Positions 1-5,293 of a stretch of DNA of 6,035 nt are shown one piece after another; position 1 is the stretch's first letter, and every line of letters starts with the position of its first letter. The stretch spans positions 1 to 6,035 of the forward strand of contig DBJV01000067.1 in NCBI GenBank assembly GCA_002297185.1. Reading direction: 5' to 3'. A model generated the notes under the pieces. The model searched no databases, had not been told where the DNA came from, and saw only the letters and a program-made list of their open reading frames with translations. Made by a program: the position numbers and the translations under genes. This DNA is from Christensenella sp. UBA767. Its GTDB lineage: Bacteria > Bacillota > Clostridia > Christensenellales > CAG-917.

Positions 1-486
1 AATTCCGCCCGTCGCCACGACAACAACGTCGCAATCGATATTTCCCGATGCCGTAACCACGCAAAATCCGTTTCCCGACTTTTTTATATCCTCAACCTCT
101 CGATTGAGCATAAGTTTCACGCCGCCTTGTCGCATTCCCCACTCCAGCGCTCTAATCACGTCGTTTGACTTTTGCGAGAGCGGAAAAACCCTAGTCCCCC
201 TCTCCACGACGAGTTTCAAGCCCAAATCCTCGAAAAACGCCATAGTATCCTGCGGTGTAAACCCGTATAGCGACGAGCGCAAAAACTTCTCTCCACGCAC
301 GATATTTTTGGAAAATTCCTGCATATCGCAATCGTTGGTGACGTTGCATCTGCCCTTGCCAGTAATGTACAGTTTTTTGCCCGTTTTCTCGTTTTTTTCA
401 AGCAAAACTACGTCCGCGCCGCCTCGAGCGAGGAAAATCGAGGCAATCATCCCCGATGCGCCTGCGCCAACGACACACACCTTCAT
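1..486 (-). CDS. HI0933/YhiN-family NAD(P)/FAD-dependent oxidoreductase, C-terminus cut by window edge
   Basis: The N-terminal 162 residues are visible; the frame stays open to position 1 and the rest lies outside the window. The protein opens with a Rossmann dinucleotide-binding fold: VVGAGASG at residues 5-12 (GxGxxG) and the acidic E30 at the end of strand 2, which in this fold binds the ribose of FAD. Residues 37-51 carry KKLYITGKGRCNVTN, the signature of the HI0933/YhiN (BaiN-like) flavoproteins, followed by RVFPLSQKSNDV (99-110) and the second glycine motif VVVATGG (155-161). Family members are about 400-420 aa, so roughly 40 percent is seen. The start ATG (486-484) overlaps the surE stop as ATGA, and a GGAG lies 8 nt upstream inside surE, so translation is probably coupled. 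The substrate is unknown; some relatives have been named aminoacetone oxidase or BaiN, but homology alone does not assign that activity. Confidence 0.9.
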   Translation of the reverse strand, partial: MKVCVVGAGASGMIASIFLARGGADVVLLEKNEKTGKKLYITGKGRCNVTNDCDMQEFSKNIVRGEKFLRSSLYGFTPQDTMAFFEDLGLKLVVERGTRVFPLSQKSNDVIRALEWGMRQGGVKLMLNREVEDIKKSGNGFCVVTASGNIDCDVVVVATGGI

Positions 487-1244
487 AGCTCGAACTCCGC
501 GTTTTTCAACTCTCTCACCGTTTCGTGATCGGTTGAAAGCATTTGCACGGGCGTAACCGTGATAAACCCTCTATCGAGTTGATAGCAATCGCCGCCTTTT
601 ACCTCGTCATCGTGCTTGTAAGCGTGTCCATCGACGTAGAATACGTCTAGGCCGCTCTCATCCGGCTTGCTGTAATACTTTTCGTCATACGGTTGATATG
701 CCACAGGCGCGATTTTCACGCCCTTGATGTCCTCTTTTTTGACGCACGGAACGTTGAGATTTATCGTAACGTTCTCCTTTGCGTAACTCAAAAGCGTCGG
801 CAAATTTATTGCGACGAAATCGGCGGTAAACTCGTAATCGCTCATGCCGTGCGTTCTAAGCGATACGGCAAGTGACGGAATACGGTGGAAAGTGCCTTCC
901 TGTGCCGCCCCGAACGTCCCCGAGTAAATGATATCGCTGCCTGCGTTAAGGCAAGTGTTGATACCCGAAATCACAGCGTCGATTTTGCTGTCTTTAAGGA
1001 GATATTTCACGCCGAAAAGTACGCAATCCGCAGGCGAACCGCTGACTGCGTAAGTCCTCACTCCCTCAACGTAGCCCTTGTCCTCGTAGGTGATACCGCT
1101 AAAAAAACTCACCGAATGCGACGTCCCCGAACGCTCGGACATAGGAGCAACCACGACTACGTCGTGTTCATTGCTCAACCTCTTTGCCAGGGCGATTATC
1201 CCGGGTGCAAAATACCCGTCGTCGTTTGAAATCAATATCTTCAT
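483..1244 (-). CDS. surE: 5'/3'-nucleotidase SurE
   Basis: This 253-aa protein has the usual SurE length. SurE proteins are cytosolic metal-dependent phosphatases that release phosphate from nucleoside 5'- or 3'-monophosphates; some also degrade short polyphosphate. The metal-site residues are in the classic places: NDDGY at residues 7-11 (D8, D9), S39 within SERSGTSHS, and N96 within SGIN. GSPADCV (69-75) and YSGTFGAAQEG (107-117) are further family motifs. One oddity is that the loop after N96 reads NTCLNAG where the family usually has NxGxNxG, so a glycine is replaced by C98. The start ATG (1244-1242) is preceded by GGTGGA about 3-6 nt upstream. The gene lies 83 nt after rluB with no clear terminator between, and its stop codon overlaps the start of the flavoprotein gene (ATGA), so the three genes are probably co-transcribed. 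Confidence 0.95.
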   Translation of the reverse strand: MKILISNDDGYFAPGIIALAKRLSNEHDVVVVAPMSERSGTSHSVSFFSGITYEDKGYVEGVRTYAVSGSPADCVLFGVKYLLKDSKIDAVISGINTCLNAGSDIIYSGTFGAAQEGTFHRIPSLAVSLRTHGMSDYEFTADFVAINLPTLLSYAKENVTINLNVPCVKKEDIKGVKIAPVAYQPYDEKYYSKPDESGLDVFYVDGHAYKHDDEVKGGDCYQLDRGFITVTPVQMLSTDHETVRELKNAEFEL

Positions 1245-1265
1245 TCTTCCACCGATTTATCGCAA

Positions 1266-1288
1266 AATTTGCGTATTCGTCGCAAATT
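1266..1288 (-). repeat. 8-bp inverted repeat in the rluB-surE gap
   Basis: AATTTGCG (1266-1273) and CGCAAATT (1281-1288) are perfect 8-bp arms around a 7-nt loop, about 22 nt upstream of the surE start. There is no U-tract after it on the minus strand, so it does not look like an intrinsic terminator. The surrounding 83 nt (1245-1327) is AT-rich and carries near-repeats of CAAATTCGTAT. It could be a weak mRNA hairpin, an operator, or simply low-complexity DNA. I saw no convincing surE promoter in this gap. Confidence 0.45.
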
Positions 1289-1327
1289 CGTATTTATTCA
1301 AAATTCGTATCCATCGAAATTGTCGAC

Positions 1328-2251
1328 TTATTGGATTTTGTCGCACAAATCCATAAGATACGCCACTTCCATATCGTTGAGCGGTCTATACGCACCGCGC
1401 GCAAGTCCGCCGAGTCGCAATTCACCGATAGCAACACGCTTTAAGAACACGACCTTCTTCTCGACAGCCTCGAACATGCGGCGAATTTCCCTGTTTTTGC
1501 CCTCAAAAATAATCACTTCGAGGCGCGTATAAACGTTGCTCATATCCTCGGACGTCTCGATAGCCTCTTTTGCAAGCGTATCTTTGGGATTGATAGTCGC
1601 CTTTTTGTTTTCGCCCACCTTTTCGATGCCCGTAACTTTGACCTTACTTCTTCCGTACTTCACACCGTCAACCGTCACGCCCTTACGAAGTGCCGCAAGA
1701 TCGCTCTCTTCAATCGTACCCTCGATTTTAACGACGTACGTCTTTGGAATCTCGCTAGACGGGTGCGTAAGTTTGTACGTAAGATTGCCGTCGTTCGTGA
1801 GCAAAAGCAATCCTTCGCTGTCATAATCCAGCCTTCCGACGGGATATAAACGCTTATTTTTATAGTCGTCACCGATATAATCGGTGATTATCTTTCTTGG
1901 TTTGGAATATTCTTTCTGTTCTTCGACAATACCCTGCTTTGCAAGTTTCTCGGCGCGATTCTTGATTTCCTCGAGTTCCGCGTCCGTTTTTTTGCGACCG
2001 CTCTTATTGTCCCTATCCTCGTTGAGAGTGGTAACGCATCCCTTCGGCTTGTAGAACAAAAGATAATCGTAGTGCGTCACTCTCACCACTTTTTTGCCGT
2101 CAACATAGACGACGTCTTTAGTCTCGTCAACGTCTGTGCCGACCTCTCTGACCACCTTTTTATTGACGCTCACACGTCCTTCTTTCACAAGCTCGTCGGC
2201 TTTACGACGAGAGCATACGCCACATTCTGCGAGGTATTTGTTAATACGCAT
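1328..2251 (-). CDS. rluB: 23S rRNA pseudouridine synthase, RluB/RsuA family, with two insertions
   Basis: The 307-aa product converts a specific uridine of rRNA to pseudouridine; in the RluB subgroup this is a 23S rRNA site in the peptidyl-transferase region. An S4 RNA-binding domain comes first (MRINKYLAECGVCSRRKADE, residues 1-20, running to about 48). The catalytic domain follows, with the active-site Asp at D142 in LYPVGRLDYDSEGLLLLTNDG (split 135-144 and 145-155) and the late motif EGKNREIRRMF at 250-260. Two stretches exceed a typical 230-250 aa member: a Lys/Glu-rich insert at about 82-118 and another at about 211-240. The usual NKPKG is YKPKG here (67-71). I chose ATG 2251 because it begins the S4 domain and has GGAG 5 nt upstream; an upstream in-frame start at 2356 would fall in the preceding terminator. 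RluB versus other RsuA-family members is inferred from the S4 domain and neighbourhood. Confidence 0.93.
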   Translation of the reverse strand: MRINKYLAECGVCSRRKADELVKEGRVSVNKKVVREVGTDVDETKDVVYVDGKKVVRVTHYDYLLFYKPKGCVTTLNEDRDNKSGRKKTDAELEEIKNRAEKLAKQGIVEEQKEYSKPRKIITDYIGDDYKNKRLYPVGRLDYDSEGLLLLTNDGNLTYKLTHPSSEIPKTYVVKIEGTIEESDLAALRKGVTVDGVKYGRSKVKVTGIEKVGENKKATINPKDTLAKEAIETSEDMSNVYTRLEVIIFEGKNREIRRMFEAVEKKVVFLKRVAIGELRLGGLARGAYRPLNDMEVAYLMDLCDKIQ

Positions 2252-2256
2252 AATTT

Positions 2257-2260
2257 CTCC
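2257..2260 (-). promoter_or_regulatory. rluB ribosome binding site
   Basis: GGAG, followed 5 nt later by ATG at 2251. It decides the start: the reading frame is open further upstream, but this is the only site with a Shine-Dalgarno sequence at correct spacing, and it gives a protein beginning exactly at the S4 domain. Confidence 0.8.
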
Positions 2261-2293
2261 GCGCGCCCAAACGAGCGCAAATTTATTAAAGTA

Positions 2294-2322
2294 ATTATAC
2301 ATAAAAAAACTATTCGAGGCAA
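2294..2322 (-). promoter_or_regulatory. Sigma-A-type promoter for rluB-surE-flavoprotein unit
   Basis: On the minus strand TTGCCT (2322-2317) and a perfect TATAAT (2299-2294) are separated by exactly 17 bp, and the spacer contains a T7 run. The -35 matches the TTGACA consensus at 4 of 6 bases and the -10 at 6 of 6. Transcription would begin near 2287, giving a leader of roughly 36 nt before the rluB ATG. It sits just after the terminator of the upstream unit, as expected for an independent housekeeping promoter. A GCAAG/CTTGC inverted repeat (2319-2323 and 2333-2337) around GCAATTGC overlaps the -35 edge and could be an operator, which is speculative. Confidence 0.8.
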
Positions 2323-2354
2323 GCAATTGCGCCTTGCAAATATCAAAATCGCGC

Positions 2355-2381
2355 AAAAAAAGACGGACAAGCCGCCTTTTT
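2355..2381 (-). terminator. Intrinsic terminator after the carboxypeptidase gene
   Basis: Read on the minus strand: AAAAA, then the arm GGCGG, loop CTTGT, arm CCGTC, then T7. The core stem is 5 bp (one G-U pair) and is extended by A-T pairs between the leading A-run and trailing T-run. It lies about 80 nt past the carboxypeptidase stop codon and just upstream of the rluB promoter. Because T5 follows the hairpin on the plus strand as well, it may work in both directions, although no plus-strand gene is present. Confidence 0.88.
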
Positions 2382-2459
2382 ATACAAATGTGTTTTTATT
2401 TTGCAATCATTCAACCCAATCTCGATATTTCAGGTAAGATTTTGTGATTTTTCAAGTAT

Positions 2460-3518
2460 TCAGCAACTTTCAACCACCAATCTTTCGCTCCCGTCTTTCT
2501 TGATAGGATATCCCAAATCGCGCCAATTTTCAGTCACGTTTTGCTTAACTTTCACCTTAACGACGTTCTCGCCGCTCGTAAGCATTGCCTTGTCAAGCGG
2601 ACACATATAGTAGTTTTCAAACGCAAAATCTAGCATTCTAATCGTATCGTTCCACATATCCGAGTGATTAAGCACTACGCCGATAACCTGCATTCCCTCG
2701 CGTTTTGCGCCCGACACAAGACACCTTCCGCTCTTCTTGGTAAATCCCGTTTTCACGCCGTTCGCCCCGTCGTACAGATGCAAAAGCTTATTTTTGTTCC
2801 CGATATATCTCGCCTCGTCGTCAACAGTGATTTTTGCCTTAGACGTGCTTACGATTTTACAAAAATCGGCGTTTTCGTACGCTGTTGCACAAATAAGAGC
2901 CAAATCGAACGCCGTCGTATAGTGCATTTCATCGTGCAAACCGTGCGGATTTACAAAGTTTGAGTTAAGCGCGCCGCATTTTCTCGCCGTTTCGTTCATA
3001 AGTGCGGCAAAATTTTGGATATTTCCGCTCGTGGCGATAGCAAGCGTAACCGCAGCGTCATTTCCGCTACGCAACATAAGCCCGTAAAGCAAGTCCCTTA
3101 CGGATATCTTTTGCCCTGCTTTCAAATATATAGACGAGCCTTCCACTCCTTCCGCCTCTTTGGGTACGGTAATTATTTTATCTAGTGGCATATTATCAAG
3201 CACGCAAAGCGCAGTCAACACTTTTGTCGTACTTGCAGGATAGCATCTTTCGTTCATACCGTCGTCGTATAACACTCTTCTTGACGATTGCTCGATAACC
3301 ACCGCGCCGTGACTTTGCTTTTTGAGCGGCAACACCTCAATCGGATTTGAAGTAGGTGAAGTCTCGTTTTGTGCAACACCACTCTCGTTTTTGATGTTTT
3401 TTAGAATACTTTTGACGCTAGTTTGCGTTTTTGGCATCAAAATCGAACTTATTAGAGCCATTGTCAGACACACCACACAAACCGCCATTATCAATATTTT
3501 TCTCGTATTTTCACTCAT
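2460..3518 (-). CDS. D-alanyl-D-alanine carboxypeptidase (penicillin-binding protein, peptidase family S11)
   Basis: This 352-aa low-molecular-weight PBP would remove the terminal D-Ala from peptidoglycan stem peptides outside the membrane. The three penicillin-binding motifs are intact: STTK at residues 96-99 (nucleophile S96), SGN at 151-153, and KTG at 256-258. A hydrophobic segment at about 7-28 is followed by a Ser/Thr/Asn-rich linker to about residue 68; there is no obvious signal-peptidase site, so it may stay as a membrane anchor. After the catalytic domain (about 69-300) only some 50 residues remain, shorter than the usual PBP5 C-terminal domain plus amphipathic helix. ATG 3518 was chosen because it has AGAGGG 6 nt upstream and puts a short basic N-terminus before the membrane segment; a longer frame to 3581 adds an implausible Arg/Lys/Cys leader. 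It is 11 nt after gerW, so a DacB/DacF-like sporulation role (cortex or septal wall) is likely but inferred from context. Confidence 0.94.
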   Translation of the reverse strand: MSENTRKILIMAVCVVCLTMALISSILMPKTQTSVKSILKNIKNESGVAQNETSPTSNPIEVLPLKKQSHGAVVIEQSSRRVLYDDGMNERCYPASTTKVLTALCVLDNMPLDKIITVPKEAEGVEGSSIYLKAGQKISVRDLLYGLMLRSGNDAAVTLAIATSGNIQNFAALMNETARKCGALNSNFVNPHGLHDEMHYTTAFDLALICATAYENADFCKIVSTSKAKITVDDEARYIGNKNKLLHLYDGANGVKTGFTKKSGRCLVSGAKREGMQVIGVVLNHSDMWNDTIRMLDFAFENYYMCPLDKAMLTSGENVVKVKVKQNVTENWRDLGYPIKKDGSERLVVESC

Positions 3519-3524
3519 ATTCCG

Positions 3525-3531
3525 CCCTCTC
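3525..3531 (-). promoter_or_regulatory. Carboxypeptidase ribosome binding site
   Basis: GAGAGGG lies 6 nt before ATG 3518 and overlaps the TGA stop codon of gerW (3532-3530). Ribosomes ending gerW would therefore be positioned to start the next gene, supporting co-translation and the choice of ATG 3518. Confidence 0.75.
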
Positions 3532-3871
3532 AGTCGTCTTTTTTCAAGACGTTTGCAACGCTTTTTGCAAGGTCGAGCCACTTATTTTCCTCTTCTTTAT
3601 CCACTCTTACAAACTTCTTTTGCGCTCCGCAAATCAAAAATCCGAGCGGCGTAACGCTAATACCGCCACCGCCCACCCCTGTCGGAGATTTTAGATTTTT
3701 GCCGTTTTCAACGTCTGCGCTACCGCCGACAAAACCTATACTTATCTTGCTCACAGGCAAAATTATAGTTCCGTCGCCGTTCACTATCGGCTTGCCGATA
3801 ATATCGTTGCTCTCAAGCGACCTTTTAAGGCTCTCTATAGTTTGTTTCAATACGTCATCGAAGTTTTGCAT
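3530..3871 (-). CDS. gerW: GerW/YtfJ-family sporulation protein
   Basis: The 113-aa product matches the GerW (YtfJ) family, which in Bacillus subtilis is a forespore protein needed for normal spore germination. Visible family features are IIGKPIVNGDGTIILPVSKI (residues 24-43), IGFVGGSADV (45-54), the glycine run GVGGGGISVTPLGFLI (65-80), and a charged C-terminal helix (91-113). It is shorter than the Bacillus protein (about 150 aa) mainly in the loop before the glycine run and at the C-terminus. ATG 3871 is preferred over a GTG at 3877 because AAGGG sits 5 nt before it. The start overlaps the upstream DUF2953 gene by 17 nt and the carboxypeptidase follows 11 nt after the stop. The ytfI-ytfJ order is the same as in B. 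subtilis, which supports both calls and suggests the organism forms spores. Confidence 0.9.
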   Translation of the reverse strand: MQNFDDVLKQTIESLKRSLESNDIIGKPIVNGDGTIILPVSKISIGFVGGSADVENGKNLKSPTGVGGGGISVTPLGFLICGAQKKFVRVDKEEENKWLDLAKSVANVLKKDD

Positions 3872-4352
3872 CTTCACCCTTCTCGTTTACAAGACGAATT
3901 ATATTAAGTATTTGCACTATGCTGATTTTCATCTCGAGTACGCAGTCTGCGTCAAACCTGTCTCCGCCGCTTTGAAATATCCTTATCCCGAGCGGCAACA
4001 TTTGCATAATTGCGCACACAATCGCGCTGTTTTTGGCGTCATCGAGAGCAAATAATGCAATTATGCTCGAGTATTTGAGCAATTTCTCCTCATTTGCATA
4101 ATCGATTGCCTTTTTCAAGGCAGATACGGATATTGCGCTGTCTTTTATCTTCGCTTTTTTGCCGTTAATTTTTAGATACGGCTCTTTTGACAGATTTCCG
4201 CGCAATCTAACAATAGGAATTTTGAGCAAACTCAAATTGAGTTGCAACGCCTTTCTATCAAGCGATGCGTGCGCTTTTACGTTTATCTTAAACGGAAAAA
4301 GCACAATCATCAGCACGAATTCCACAACGACAGCAGCAATACCCCACGCCAT
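3855..4352 (-). CDS. DUF2953 membrane protein (YtfI-like)
   Basis: This 165-aa protein has one N-terminal membrane helix (about residues 3-20, WGIAAVVVEFVLMIVLFPF) followed by KINVKAHASLDRKALQLNLS and LLKIPIVRLRGNL, a beta-rich start typical of DUF2953 proteins, which have no assigned biochemical function. A second, weakly hydrophobic stretch (about 93-118) and a basic C-terminus follow. The family assignment rests on this N-terminal pattern and on position directly before gerW, as ytfI precedes ytfJ in Bacillus. It is shorter than the Bacillus protein. ATG 4352 is the first start after an in-frame stop near 4395, but no good Shine-Dalgarno sequence precedes it, which is unusual beside its neighbours. 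A role with GerW in the developing spore is inference. Confidence 0.75.
   Translation of the reverse strand: MAWGIAAVVVEFVLMIVLFPFKINVKAHASLDRKALQLNLSLLKIPIVRLRGNLSKEPYLKINGKKAKIKDSAISVSALKKAIDYANEEKLLKYSSIIALFALDDAKNSAIVCAIMQMLPLGIRIFQSGGDRFDADCVLEMKISIVQILNIIRLVNEKGEDAKLR
3877..3881 (-). promoter_or_regulatory. gerW ribosome binding site
   Basis: AAGGG, 5 nt before ATG 3871 and inside the last codons of the DUF2953 gene. A GTG six bases earlier (3877) would abut this site with no spacer, so the ATG is the better start. Confidence 0.65.
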
Positions 4353-4386
4353 ACGCTTATATTGTGCATTGCTCTCGATTTTATTT

Positions 4387-4404
4387 ACGATTTATTCAAA
4401 TCGT
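4387..4404 (-). repeat. 18-bp palindrome upstream of the DUF2953 gene
   Basis: ACGATTT (4387-4393) and AAATCGT (4398-4404) are perfect 7-bp arms around a 4-nt loop, 35-52 nt upstream of the DUF2953 start codon. The size and position suit an operator or a small leader hairpin. No promoter with good -35 and -10 boxes could be placed with confidence; TTGAAG (4473-4468 on the minus strand) with TGTATT 17 bp later is a weak candidate only. Confidence 0.4.
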
Positions 4405-4490
4405 GCATCTAATCTGTTCAAATTCGCAAATATTCAACATTTCAAAATACAAAATTCAAATATACCCTCTTCAAATATCGCAAAATACAA
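4395..4490. repeat. Nested short direct repeats in the scpB-DUF2953 gap
   Basis: CAAAATACAA occurs twice (4443-4452 and 4481-4490), and between the copies TTCAAATAT occurs twice (4455-4463 and 4470-4478) separated by ACCCTC. TTCAAAT is also found at 4395-4401 and 4417-4423, and TTCAA at 4433 and 4441, giving six TTCAA copies in about 80 bp at uneven spacing. No gene is seen here. The pattern could be repeated binding sites upstream of the sporulation unit, a slippage product, or AT-rich composition. Confidence 0.5.
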
Positions 4491-4505
4491 TTATTTATCT
4501 CAAAC

Positions 4506-4536
4506 ATCACAAAAATCGCTTGTCGATTTTTGCGAT
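4506..4536 (-). repeat. 13-bp hairpin immediately after the scpB terminator
   Basis: The arms 4524-4536 and 4506-4518 pair over 13 positions around a 5-nt loop (4519-4523). On the minus-strand RNA one pair is G-U and all others are Watson-Crick; the same position would be an A-C mismatch on plus-strand RNA, so the structure favours minus-strand transcripts. It abuts the T8 of the scpB terminator and is not itself followed by a U-tract. It may be a 3'-end stabiliser, a back-up stop, or a DNA-binding site. Confidence 0.6.
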
Positions 4537-4569
4537 AAAAAAAAGCGACCTTACATTCTGCAAAGTCGC
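4537..4569 (-). terminator. Intrinsic terminator of scpA-scpB
   Basis: On the minus strand GCGACTTTGC, loop AGAAT, and GTAAGGTCGC form a 10-bp stem with two G-U pairs, followed by eight T. It starts 20 nt after the scpB stop codon. The length, closing GC pairs and U8 make this a strong Rho-independent terminator and mark the end of the scpAB transcript. Confidence 0.92.
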
Positions 4570-4588
4570 ATAAATTTTCACTCTAAAA

Positions 4589-5293
4589 TCAGTCAAACAC
4601 CTCAAATTGCTCGCCTTCGAGGAATTCGGGTATTTCGTCGTCACCATCGTCGTTATCGTCGATATTATCGGCTGCAGCCTCGGCAATAGTTTGCTCTTCC
4701 ACAAGGTTTTCGTCCTCGTCCATAATCGTTCTGGTATGGAACAAGGTCTCTTGCGTTGGCGCATTGATAAGCATAAGTTTTTCAAGCACCTCGTCGTAAT
4801 CCGGGAGCTCGTCTATGCTCGAGATTTGGAATTTCTTCAAAAACTCGTCCGTCGTGCCGTAAAGCAGCGGTCTGCCCACAGTTTCCTTACGTCCCACAGC
4901 CTCGATAAGCCCTGCCTTGTGAAGTCCTGAAAGCGCGTATTCCGAGTTGACGTTACTTCTCATTTCATCCACTTCGAGACGAGTTATAGGCTGCTTATAC
5001 GCAATCGTCGCAAGCACTTCGAGGAGCGTTTTGGTGAGTTCTTTCTCTCTCAACGGTGTCAAAACGTCCGCAACAGTGTCGCCGTATTTGGGATTTGACA
5101 TAAATTGCAATTTCCCGTTAAATTCGGCAAGCACGATTCCCGACGTATCGCCGTATCGTTTTTGCAAAGATTTCACTATAGAATTGAGTTTTTGCGTGGT
5201 AAGTTCAGGCACTTTTTCGCAAATATCGCTTTTGAGAATAGGCGAACCGCTCGCAAAGATTATAGCCTCAACAACGTTCTCAATATTTTCCAT
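4589..5293 (-). CDS. scpB: Segregation and condensation protein ScpB
   Basis: The 234-aa protein is the winged-helix subunit that binds ScpA and completes the SMC-ScpAB complex, which organises and separates chromosomes in the cytoplasm. The first winged-helix domain starts with ENVVEAIIFASGSPI (residues 5-19). The second holds the family signature LLEVLATIAYKQPITRLEVD (90-109), LHKAGLIEAVGRKETVGRP (124-142) and LYGTTDEFLKKF (144-155), with the usual ending ISSIDELP (157-164). The conserved RG after the IAYKQPITR block reads RSN (112-114). Residues from about 191 form an Asp/Glu-rich tail of some 44 residues. ATG 5293 was chosen because it has a perfect AGGAGG 6 nt upstream and begins the first domain; the open frame extends to 5344 without supported starts. 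It overlaps the end of scpA by 14 nt. Confidence 0.96.
   Translation of the reverse strand: MENIENVVEAIIFASGSPILKSDICEKVPELTTQKLNSIVKSLQKRYGDTSGIVLAEFNGKLQFMSNPKYGDTVADVLTPLREKELTKTLLEVLATIAYKQPITRLEVDEMRSNVNSEYALSGLHKAGLIEAVGRKETVGRPLLYGTTDEFLKKFQISSIDELPDYDEVLEKLMLINAPTQETLFHTRTIMDEDENLVEEQTIAEAAADNIDDNDDGDDEIPEFLEGEQFEVFD

Noticed and set aside
104..556. 150-aa open frame on the plus strand opposite the flavoprotein and surE
   Set aside because: It is the antisense shadow of two genes with clear family motifs; its translation is Ser/Pro/Phe-rich with no recognisable domain.
1261..1273. Small palindrome CGCAAAATTTGCG as an rluB terminator
   Set aside because: The 6-bp arms surround a single base, so it cannot fold as a hairpin, and no U-tract follows on the minus strand.
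2252..2356. Longer rluB start at 2356
   Set aside because: The added 35 residues would be translated from the terminator and the rluB promoter itself; the S4 domain and a GGAG site place the start at 2251.
3519..3581. Longer carboxypeptidase start at 3581
   Set aside because: The added 21 residues are an Arg/Lys/Cys run overlapping gerW and would spoil the signal-anchor layout; ATG 3518 has a good ribosome site.
4395..4490. The repeats before DUF2953 as a CRISPR array
   Set aside because: Repeats are 7-10 bp with irregular spacing and no spacers of constant length; no cas genes are nearby.
4159..4689. 176-aa plus-strand open frame across the scpB-DUF2953 gap
   Set aside because: It runs antisense through the scpB terminator and two hairpins and has no domain or plausible ribosome site; the gap is better explained as non-coding.
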